Of a stretch of 5,377 nucleotides of DNA, positions 1 through 5,226 are shown piece by piece; positions within the stretch are counted from its first letter, which is position 1, and every line of letters starts with the position of its first letter. A model generated the notes under the pieces. That model had not been told where the DNA came from and made no database searches. It saw only the letters and a program-made list of their open reading frames with translations. The position numbers were made by a program, and so were the translations under genes. The DNA comes from Spirochaeta sp. (GTDB taxonomy: Bacteria > Spirochaetota > Spirochaetia > Sphaerochaetales > Sphaerochaetaceae). Location of the stretch: positions 1 through 5,377 of the forward strand of contig JAIMZO010000123.1 in the NCBI GenBank assembly GCA_020054965.1, in the 5' to 3' direction.

Positions 1-1249
1 CGTCTTCCTTTGCCAATCGTTCAACACGCTCCTTGGTAAGTGAAGAGCCTTCGCTATAGTTGATACGTATTGTGTTCCCTGCAACCATACGGAGGCCTTC
101 GAGGACCGTTGTGTAGCGGGAAGATGTCCCATGGTAGTTGCCCCAAAGGACTTTTCTGTTGTCAGCATTCGGTCCGATGACTGCAATGCTTCTTGTGTTT
201 TCCCGGTTGAGGGGAAGTATTGATTCATTCTTGAGCAGGACCAAGGAGCGGCGGGAAGATTCAAGGGCAAGCTCTGCATGCTCCTCACTATCGATGTCCT
301 TTAGGCCTAGGTTGTCGTATGGAGTTTGTTCATCAAACATTCCCAGACGGAAGCGAGTGTTGAATACCCTCTGAGTAGCGGTCCTGATCTCCTCCATGGT
401 GACATACCCTTTCTGGAAAGCCTTCTCAAGACTGCGATAGGAACATCCGCAATTCAGGTCACAGCCACTATGCAATGCAAGAGCTGCCGATTCCTCTTCG
501 TTTTTGGTGACCTTATGGTTGAGATGGAAATCCCTAATCGCCCAGCAGTCAGAGATATACATCCCCTTGAATCCCCATGTTTCGCGCAAGAGCTGTTTGA
601 TAAGAGTCGGGCTTCCGCAGCAGGGTTCCCCATTGAGAGCGCTGTAGGCACCCATGACTGCATCGACCCCAGCTTCCTGGACGGCTGCCTTGAACGCTGG
701 AAGATACGTTTCATTGAGGTCCTTTTTGCTTACCACCGCGTTGAAGGAGTGCCTTTCCGGTTCTGGCCCGCTATGGGCGGCCAGATGTTTTACGCAACTT
801 GCCGTCTTGAGGATGTCTTCTGAGCCTTGCAAGCCTTGTATGAAGGAGACTGCCAAGCGGGAAGTCAGGTATGGATCTTCACCAAATGTTTCCTGCCCAC
901 GCCCCCATCTAGGGTCGCGGAATATATTGATATTGGGAGACCAGACGGTCAGTCCCTTGTAGATATCATGATCATGTTCTCTGTTATAGAGATTATACTT
1001 TGCCCGTTGTTCTGTGGAGATAACCTGTGCAATAGAGAGAATCAGTTCAGGGTCAAAGAGAGCAGCGAGGGCGATGGCTTGGGGGAATACGGTGGCTGTT
1101 CCGCTTCGAGCGGCCCCATGAAGTCCTTCGTTCCACCAGTTGTAAGCAGGAATCCCCAGGCGAGGAATTGCTGGAGCATCATGCCTGAGTTGGCTTATCA
1201 TTTCTGGTACGGTCATCTGTTGTACAAGTGTCTGTGCAGTATCAGTCAT
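1..1249 (-). CDS. Glycoside hydrolase family 3 enzyme (beta-glucosidase/beta-xylosidase type), 3' end outside window
   Basis: I translated the minus strand from ATG at 1249 to the window edge and found 416 codons with no stop. Family 3 enzymes remove terminal beta-linked sugars by a retaining mechanism. The N-terminal barrel shows the family landmarks: NWWNEGLHG (residues 37-45), FRDPRWGRGQETFGEDP (about 110-126), the substrate-binding pair K154-H155, and YISDCWAIRDF, in which D234 is the expected catalytic nucleophile. The NCG segment after it is typical of the xylosidase/glucosidase branch with WWNEALHG-like motifs. The second domain begins near residue 327 (ALESSRRSLVLLKNESILPL), and IGPNAD follows at about 358. 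Several hundred C-terminal residues, including the usual acid/base region, lie outside the window. There is no signal peptide, so it should be cytoplasmic. The ribosome site is weak (GCGAGAA just upstream). No ATG occurs in frame in the spacer from the preceding gene. The exact sugar specificity cannot be read from this part. Confidence 0.95.
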   Translation of the reverse strand, partial: MTDTAQTLVQQMTVPEMISQLRHDAPAIPRLGIPAYNWWNEGLHGAARSGTATVFPQAIALAALFDPELILSIAQVISTEQRAKYNLYNREHDHDIYKGLTVWSPNINIFRDPRWGRGQETFGEDPYLTSRLAVSFIQGLQGSEDILKTASCVKHLAAHSGPEPERHSFNAVVSKKDLNETYLPAFKAAVQEAGVDAVMGAYSALNGEPCCGSPTLIKQLLRETWGFKGMYISDCWAIRDFHLNHKVTKNEEESAALALHSGCDLNCGCSYRSLEKAFQKGYVTMEEIRTATQRVFNTRFRLGMFDEQTPYDNLGLKDIDSEEHAELALESSRRSLVLLKNESILPLNRENTRSIAVIGPNADNRKVLWGNYHGTSSRYTTVLEGLRMVAGNTIRINYSEGSSLTKERVERLAKED

Positions 1250-1277
1250 GGTGTTCTCGCTGGGGGAGTCCGAAAGA

Positions 1278-1307
1278 ATCGGTTTCCAGAGGTGCCTGGA
1301 AACCGAT
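1278..1307 (-). promoter_or_regulatory. Perfect 12-bp stem-loop between the binding-protein and GH3 genes
   Basis: The arms ATCGGTTTCCAG (1278-1289) and CTGGAAACCGAT (1296-1307) are exact inverse complements around a 6-base loop. The element starts 22 bases after the stop of the binding-protein gene and ends 28 bases before the GH3 start. On the minus strand it is followed by TCTTTCG, which is only moderately U-rich, so it could be a leaky terminator. More likely it is a 3' stabilising hairpin that keeps binding-protein mRNA high relative to downstream genes, as is common in sugar-transport operons. The plus-strand side has no T-run. The structure is certain; its role is inferred. Confidence 0.8.
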
Positions 1308-1329
1308 ATGCAACGATAATACGCGTAGA

Positions 1330-2808
1330 TTAACGAGCTGCGTTCAGTTCCTCAAGAATGGTTGGGCCATTGATCGAGTTCCAGAAGTTCTCGTATTCGG
1401 CCAAGCCCTCTTCAAGAGAGACGGTACCTACGATAATCTTGGTTGCAATTGACTCACGGGTGCTCTTGATGGAAGGAGCTACGCGGTCATAAGCAACAGA
1501 GACGCCCACCGGTACATCAGCAGCATGATTCGGGCCAAGATTGGCCTGCATTGCTTTGATGTGCTCGATTTGCTTGGGCAAGCCCTGCTCAAGAGCAGGA
1601 GTGAGCTTGAAGGGCAGATTCTCGATATCGATGTCAACAAAGGAGTCACTGAGGTAGTTCAAGGTGTATTTGTAACCGCTGTTGGCAGCTTTTGGAGTGG
1701 CTTTAATCTGTCCATCTGCGTCGAGGGTGAAGTGCTTGCCTTCAAGACCAATACCGAAGAATGCAGGATACACTTCAGGGTCGGTTACGATGGTCTCAAG
1801 AACACGAACAACAGCCTCTGGGTTCTTGGTCTTGGAGGAAACAACAAATGCGGTCTGAGTTGCTTCATTCAAGCTTCCACCATACCCCTCAGGACCAACA
1901 ATCTTGTAGACCAGGTGCATCTCGGTGTACTTGTTTGCAGCAGTGGTGTTCTGTACATAGTTGATGTAGTTGGTAACATAGTCGATTGAGCTAGCTGCCT
2001 GGGCAGTATAGGTCTTCTCTCTCATGCCACTGTTCTCGGTTGTGATGAACTCCTGGTTGAGAACGCCATCCTTATAGAGCTGGCGGAGGTAGGTAAGGGC
2101 ATTCTTCATCTCTTCAGTCTGGAAACCATCGATGAACTGGCCATCCTTCTCATAGACACCACCCCATGCGCCGAATGAGTTGTAGAAGAACTGGAAGTTA
2201 TCGACCCATTTGGGGAAGTTGAAGGGGATAATCCCACTACCAACAAACTTACCCATTTCGCGGCGGAACTCTTCAGCGGTCGGGGTTGAGCTGAGTTCAA
2301 CTCCGTACTGCTCCATCAAGTCCTTTCTGATGAAGATGGCCTTGCTCTTGGGGTAGTTGTACGGTACAAAGTAGGTCTTTCCATCAATCTGCAGGTCCTT
2401 GAACAGGGAAGGGTCGAGCTGGCTGAGTGCCGGGCTGTTCTTGATGTAATCAGTCAGATCAAGAATCTGCTCACGGGCAACCATGGTAGGGATCTTGGTC
2501 ATTGCCTGGGCAACGACAAACAAATCGGGTACATCCCCACTGTTTATCAGTGTAGCAAGCTTGTCGGTATACGAGGCAAGTGGTGGAATGATCGGTTCGA
2601 TGATGGTGTCAGTCTTTGACTCGATCAAGTCAGTAATGGCTCCCTGCAGCTCAGGGTCGGTACTCAAACCATAGGTATTGTCTGCAGTGGCAAGGGTGAT
2701 GGTAGCTTTTCCCTCACTCTGGCTGTCCTTCTGTCCTGCTGCGCTTACGAATGCAAGACAGAGGACCAATGCTACGAGGGTCAGCAAGAAACGCTTGGTG
2801 TGCAACAT
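1330..2808 (-). CDS. ABC transporter extracellular sugar-binding protein (LplA-like, CUT1 class)
   Basis: This is a 492-residue periplasmic ligand-binding protein of an ABC importer for complex sugars. Residues 1-24 form a signal peptide: a short basic start (HTKR), a hydrophobic core, and a VSAAG cleavage region. The only cysteine, C17, lies inside the core and does not fit a lipobox, so export by signal peptidase I is more likely than lipidation. The mature protein has no cysteine. Family features are a first beta strand at 36-41 (TITLAT), GDVPDLFVV (91-99), DGKTYFVPYNYP (142-153) and IFIRKDLMEQYG (158-169). Length of about 490 matches the LplA/LipO-like group rather than the 400-420-residue MalE type. 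An AGGAGG ribosome site 6 bases upstream fixes the start. No permease genes adjoin it; the next gene is the GH3 enzyme, which suggests the ligand is a beta-linked oligosaccharide or glycoside. The ligand itself is unknown. Confidence 0.93.
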   Translation of the reverse strand: MLHTKRFLLTLVALVLCLAFVSAAGQKDSQSEGKATITLATADNTYGLSTDPELQGAITDLIESKTDTIIEPIIPPLASYTDKLATLINSGDVPDLFVVAQAMTKIPTMVAREQILDLTDYIKNSPALSQLDPSLFKDLQIDGKTYFVPYNYPKSKAIFIRKDLMEQYGVELSSTPTAEEFRREMGKFVGSGIIPFNFPKWVDNFQFFYNSFGAWGGVYEKDGQFIDGFQTEEMKNALTYLRQLYKDGVLNQEFITTENSGMREKTYTAQAASSIDYVTNYINYVQNTTAANKYTEMHLVYKIVGPEGYGGSLNEATQTAFVVSSKTKNPEAVVRVLETIVTDPEVYPAFFGIGLEGKHFTLDADGQIKATPKAANSGYKYTLNYLSDSFVDIDIENLPFKLTPALEQGLPKQIEHIKAMQANLGPNHAADVPVGVSVAYDRVAPSIKSTRESIATKIIVGTVSLEEGLAEYENFWNSINGPTILEELNAAR

Positions 2809-2814
2809 AGGAAT

Positions 2815-2820
2815 CCTCCT
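2815..2820 (-). promoter_or_regulatory. Strong ribosome binding site of the sugar-binding protein gene
   Basis: The minus strand reads AGGAGG, then ATTCCT, then ATG. A full match to the anti-Shine-Dalgarno at 6-base spacing decides the start at 2808 and fits a highly expressed binding protein. Confidence 0.9.
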
Positions 2821-2850
2821 TAAGGTGATAAGACCAAAAACATTCGGCCT

Positions 2851-2863
2851 CTTTGTAGCAAAG
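2851..2863. repeat. 13-bp palindrome CTTTG-TAG-CAAAG over the start-site region of the binding-protein promoter
   Basis: The 5-bp arms CTTTG (2851-2855) and CAAAG (2859-2863) surround TAG. The palindrome touches the last bases of the predicted -10 (2862-2867) and covers the expected transcription start near 2855. A protein bound here would block transcription, so it is a candidate operator. The arms are short and chance occurrence is possible. Confidence 0.4.
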
Positions 2864-2890
2864 TATATGAGTCATTTTTTATCCAGTCGT
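2862..2890 (-). promoter_or_regulatory. Predicted promoter of the binding-protein/GH3 transcript
   Basis: On the minus strand, ACGACT (2890-2885) is a poor -35 (3 of 6 consensus bases) and TATACT (2867-2862) is a good -10 (5 of 6), with a 17-base spacer. A good -10 with a weak -35 is typical of an activator-dependent promoter. The expected leader is roughly 45 bases before the AGGAGG and ATG. The same -35/-10 pair with the same spacing occurs in front of the oxidoreductase gene. Confidence 0.6.
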
Positions 2891-2925
2891 TAGCATAAAG
2901 AGAAAAATAGTTATCCTTTTTCGTA
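2885..2925 (-). promoter_or_regulatory. Candidate activator site, copy 1 (upstream of the binding-protein gene)
   Basis: This 41-bp stretch matches plus-strand 3836-3876 at about 30 of 41 positions without gaps. Its left part reads TACGAAAAAGGATAA, and its right part fits the pattern TTCTNNTTNTGCYAACGACW, ending across the -35. Within this copy there is also a loose direct repeat: ACGA-N4-GGATAA (2924-2911) and ACGA-N2-GGATAA (2890-2879). The size and the position overlapping the -35 suit an AraC-family activator. The sequence match is observed; the binding protein is inferred. Confidence 0.6.
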
Positions 2926-2932
2926 TGTACGG

Positions 2933-2947
2933 TCTTGTTTAACAAGA
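2933..2947. repeat. 15-bp perfect palindrome TCTTGTTTAACAAGA at the regulator promoter
   Basis: Seven-base arms TCTTGTT and AACAAGA are exact inverse complements around a single central T (2940). The palindrome contains the predicted -35 of the regulator gene (2935-2940), so a dimeric repressor bound here could control the regulator. AraC-type proteins usually use direct repeats, so a second, unseen regulator is possible. Confidence 0.5.
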
Positions 2948-2964
2948 GCCTCCTCTCCTAGAAT
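2935..2964 (+). promoter_or_regulatory. Predicted promoter of the AraC-family regulator gene
   Basis: TTGTTT (2935-2940) and TAGAAT (2959-2964, 5 of 6 consensus bases) are separated by 18 bases. This predicts a transcription start near 2971 and a short leader of about 26 bases. The -35 is embedded in the 15-bp palindrome. It points away from the binding-protein promoter, so the two share one control region. Confidence 0.5.
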
Positions 2965-2984
2965 GAGCAAAGACAATAAACAGA

Positions 2985-2990
2985 GAGAGG
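2985..2990 (+). promoter_or_regulatory. Ribosome binding site of the regulator gene
   Basis: GAGAGG lies 6 bases before the ATG at 2997. It supports that start over the overlapping ATG at 3001, which is in another frame. Confidence 0.7.
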
Positions 2991-2996
2991 TTCCTG

Positions 2997-3833
2997 ATGT
3001 ATGTAAGAATTACATCCTCCGGTCGGTTCTACTACAAACAGGGGGAGGGAAAGGCTGAACACTACCATGTGAGCGATTACCAAGTCCAGCTGGTATACGC
3101 AGGAACCGCCACAAACTGGTTCGATGGGAAGGCCTATGCATTGGAAGCAGGTGATATTGTGTTCTGCAAGCAAGGCCGTCGCCATGCTTTCCAAGCTACC
3201 AGCAAGGAAGGGGTGAAGATGCTGGAGGTGAAGTTTGCTGCCTCAGACCCTCATGTGGATGAGGTGTTGCTTGGTATTGAGACCAAGTTTCGCGACCGGG
3301 AGAACCAGATCTACAGCTTGCTCAGTAGGATTGTGCTGGAAGGACAGCGTAAGGCGTTGCACTACCGTGCGATGTCCTCTGCCTTGCTGATGGAGTGCTT
3401 GCTCTCTATGAACCGATTATGCCTCGAACACTCTCTGCCCATTTATGAATCGAGTCCCATCCACCAGCTGAGGGAGAGTTCACTCTCCGGTAAGTCTGAG
3501 CTCTTGAACATGGTTGACAAGTACATCGATGCACATCTTGACCACTCTTTCAGTGTCCATGAGATGGCCCAGAGTTGTGGGTATAACCAGGATTATCTCT
3601 ATAGGGTGATCAAGAAGCAGACAGGATTATCTGCGATCAAGTACATAAATCTGATGAAGTTTGAGAAAGCCCTGTTCTTGATCCAGAATACGGAACAGAC
3701 GCTGAGTGAGATTGGTTTTAGCCTAGGGTTTGAGAATCTGCAGTACTTTTCCCGGTTTTTCAAGCAACATGGAGGCATTGCTCCCTCTGAGTATATATCC
3801 AAGGTACGACTCACAACCCGTACTGATTACTAA
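2997..3833 (+). CDS. AraC-family transcriptional regulator with cupin-type sensor domain
   Basis: This 278-residue protein has a full-length AraC-family layout. The N-terminal part (about 1-85) resembles the AraC cupin: HYHVSDYQVQLVYAG (22-36), LEAGDIVFCKQGRRHAF (49-65), then a beta-rich VKMLEVKF (73-80). This domain normally binds a small ligand, often a sugar. A helical linker follows (about 90-160). The DNA-binding domain spans about 168-272: first helix-turn-helix VHEMAQSCGYNQDYLYRVIKKQTG (187-210), second TLSEIGFSLGFENLQYFSRFFKQ (235-257), then the typical IAPSEYI ending (261-267). It sits between two transcripts with matching promoter-upstream sequences and is divergent from the transporter gene, so local control is the simplest reading. 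No hairpin terminator follows it, so some readthrough into the oxidoreductase gene is possible. Ligand and activator/repressor mode are not shown by sequence. Confidence 0.93.
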   Translation: MYVRITSSGRFYYKQGEGKAEHYHVSDYQVQLVYAGTATNWFDGKAYALEAGDIVFCKQGRRHAFQATSKEGVKMLEVKFAASDPHVDEVLLGIETKFRDRENQIYSLLSRIVLEGQRKALHYRAMSSALLMECLLSMNRLCLEHSLPIYESSPIHQLRESSLSGKSELLNMVDKYIDAHLDHSFSVHEMAQSCGYNQDYLYRVIKKQTGLSAIKYINLMKFEKALFLIQNTEQTLSEIGFSLGFENLQYFSRFFKQHGGIAPSEYISKVRLTTRTDY

Positions 3834-3835
3834 TC

Positions 3836-3876
3836 TACGAAAAAAGACAAATTCTCTTCTTATTCTGCCAACGACA
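3836..3876 (+). promoter_or_regulatory. Candidate activator site, copy 2 (upstream of the oxidoreductase gene)
   Basis: This stretch matches minus-strand 2925-2885 without gaps: TACGAAAAA at the left, then GA and AA matches, and on the right the pattern TTCTNNTTNTGCYAACGACW (3857-3876). About 30 of 41 positions agree. It starts three bases after the regulator's stop codon and ends with the -35-like ACGACA, so its position relative to the promoter is the same as in copy 1. Inferred to bind the same regulator. Confidence 0.6.
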
Positions 3877-3900
3877 AGGCCCTGTATAGGGCGTATACTT
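3871..3900 (+). promoter_or_regulatory. Predicted promoter of the oxidoreductase gene
   Basis: ACGACA (3871-3876, 4 of 6 -35 consensus bases) and TATACT (3894-3899, followed by T) are 17 bases apart. The predicted start near 3906 leaves a leader of under 20 bases, just enough for the AGGAG at 3911. The gene could therefore be transcribed separately from the regulator upstream. Confidence 0.6.
3879..3892. repeat. Inverted repeat GCCCT-GTAT-AGGGC in the promoter spacer
   Basis: Five-base GC-rich arms (3879-3883 and 3888-3892) lie between the predicted -35 and -10 of the oxidoreductase promoter. The matching promoter at the binding-protein gene has nothing similar in its spacer. It may be an operator specific to this transcript, or chance. 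Confidence 0.35.
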
Positions 3901-3910
3901 CTGTGCAAAC

Positions 3911-3915
3911 AGGAG
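3911..3915 (+). promoter_or_regulatory. Ribosome binding site deciding the oxidoreductase start
   Basis: AGGAG is 7 bases before ATG 3923. An ATG at 3918 is only 2 bases from it and opens a two-codon frame (ATG-GCA-TGA), so 3923 is the better start. Confidence 0.8.
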
Positions 3916-3922
3916 TCATGGC

Positions 3923-5212
3923 ATGAAGAAAAAACGATATGCACAGGTGGGAACCGGAGGACGGGCCCGCATGTTCTACGAGGCAATCGCCACCCGATAC
4001 CAAGATTCAAGCGAGTTGGTCGCTTTTTGTGATATGAGCCAGAAGAGGATGGATTACTCAAATACCATCCTTAAGGACCAATGTGGGCACCCTCCGGTGC
4101 CGACCTACAAGAGTGATCAATTCACCCAGATGGTCAAGGAACAGAGGCCCGATGTAATCATCGTAACCTCAGTGGACAGGACCCATGACCAGTACATCAT
4201 CAAGGCGATGGAGTTGGGTTGTGACGTTATCAGTGAGAAGCCCATTACCACAGACAGCGAAAAAGCACAGGCAATAATTGACGCCCAGAAGCAGTATGGC
4301 AAGACAATCAGGGTGACCTTCAACTATCGCTACGCTCCCCATCATTCGAAGATCAGGGAGTTGATTGCGAGCGGGACCATTGGAAAAGTCTTTTCCGTAC
4401 ATTTTGAATGGTTGCTTAACACCCAGCATGGGGCAGATTACTACAGGCGTTGGCATAGAAACAAACAGAACAGCGGAGGCTTATTGGTACACAAGAGTAC
4501 CCATCACTTCGACCTGGTCAATTTTTGGTTGGGCACCCAGCCAAAGACCGTCTTTGCGTATGGGGATTTGAACTTCTATGGGCAGGCAGCTGCAGAGAAG
4601 CGGGGTGTAACGCAGTTCTACTACCGCTGTCATGGAAGTGAGGTGGCCAAGCATGACCCCTTTGCCATCGACCTGGAAAGCAACCCCACGCTCAAGGGGC
4701 TCTATCTGGATGCTGAAGAGGAGAGCGGTTATATCCGTGACCGCTCCGTCTTCTCCGATGATATCAGCATCGAGGACACCATGGCTGCCCTTGTTCGTTA
4801 CAAGAGCGGGGCAATGCTCTCATACTCCTTGAATACCTACCTTCCTTGGGAGGGGTTCAATGTGGCGATCAACGGCTCGAAGGGGAGAATTGAATACACC
4901 GCGCTGGAGAAGCCCTACATCAATGCAGGGGGGAAACAGTGCGACGAAGGGGCTACGGTCTATCATAAGGTCAGGGTCTGTCCCTTGCTCGATACTCCCT
5001 ATGAAGTTGAGGTCGAGACCCGGGAAGGAGGGCACGGTGGGGGAGACCCTGCCATGCTGGATGATATTTTCCTGGAGAGCCCTCCTCATGACCCCCTTTC
5101 CAGGAGTGCGGACCACAGGGATGGTATCCGCTCGATTCTTACCGGTATTGCAGCAAACAAGTCAATCGCCAGTGGGCTTCCTGTTGATGTAGATGCCCTG
5201 CTTCATTGGTAA
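3923..5212 (+). CDS. Gfo/Idh/MocA-family NAD(P)-dependent oxidoreductase
   Basis: This 429-residue protein is cytoplasmic (no signal peptide). The family oxidises or reduces hydroxyl groups of sugars, inositols and sugar derivatives with NAD(P). The N-terminal Rossmann fold starts at once with QVGTGGRARM (8-17). The family EKP motif is at 105-107 (VISEKPITT), with K106 the expected catalytic lysine. The C-terminal alpha/beta domain has FNYRYAP (133-139) and GGLLVHKSTHHFD (185-197). Compared with the common GGxLxDxGxHxxD pattern, H190 stands in the Asp position and S192 in the Gly position, while H194 and D197 are kept; this marks a subgroup. GHGGGD (370-375) lies near the C-terminus. The protein is longer than the usual 330-390 residues, with extra sequence around 228-282. 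It follows the regulator after 89 bases and precedes the next gene by 14 bases, so it is probably co-transcribed with it. The substrate cannot be assigned. Confidence 0.93.
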   Translation: MKKKRYAQVGTGGRARMFYEAIATRYQDSSELVAFCDMSQKRMDYSNTILKDQCGHPPVPTYKSDQFTQMVKEQRPDVIIVTSVDRTHDQYIIKAMELGCDVISEKPITTDSEKAQAIIDAQKQYGKTIRVTFNYRYAPHHSKIRELIASGTIGKVFSVHFEWLLNTQHGADYYRRWHRNKQNSGGLLVHKSTHHFDLVNFWLGTQPKTVFAYGDLNFYGQAAAEKRGVTQFYYRCHGSEVAKHDPFAIDLESNPTLKGLYLDAEEESGYIRDRSVFSDDISIEDTMAALVRYKSGAMLSYSLNTYLPWEGFNVAINGSKGRIEYTALEKPYINAGGKQCDEGATVYHKVRVCPLLDTPYEVEVETREGGHGGGDPAMLDDIFLESPPHDPLSRSADHRDGIRSILTGIAANKSIASGLPVDVDALLHW

Positions 5213-5215
5213 ATT

Positions 5216-5220
5216 AGGAG
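5216..5220 (+). promoter_or_regulatory. Ribosome binding site of the last gene
   Basis: AGGAG is followed by ATTCAA and then GTG at 5227. This 6-base spacing is the main support for a GTG start immediately downstream of the oxidoreductase. Confidence 0.75.
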
Positions 5221-5226
5221 ATTCAA

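Noticed and set aside
1271..1289. Possible LacI-type operator around GAAACCGATTCTTTC next to the stem-loop
   Set aside because: The symmetry about the CG is poor, and the sequence is better explained as one arm of the 12-bp stem-loop.
326..1333. Long plus-strand open frames at 326-823 and 827-1333
   Set aside because: They lie antisense to an unbroken GH3 reading frame with clear family motifs, and their own translations show no recognisable domain.
1525..1989. Plus-strand open frame of 154 codons
   Set aside because: Antisense to the binding-protein gene, which has a strong ribosome site, signal peptide and family motifs.
3834..3860. Intrinsic terminator after the regulator gene
   Set aside because: No stem followed by a T-run is present; the T-rich bases here belong to the sequence shared with the other promoter region.
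3918..3926. Two-codon frame ATG-GCA-TGA overlapping the oxidoreductase start
   Set aside because: The ATG is only 2 bases from the AGGAG, too close for efficient initiation; probably incidental, although start-stop elements can affect translation in some genes.
3723..4061. Minus-strand open frame spanning the regulator/oxidoreductase junction
   Set aside because: It overlaps the ends of two well-supported genes and the promoter between them, and its translation resembles no family I know.
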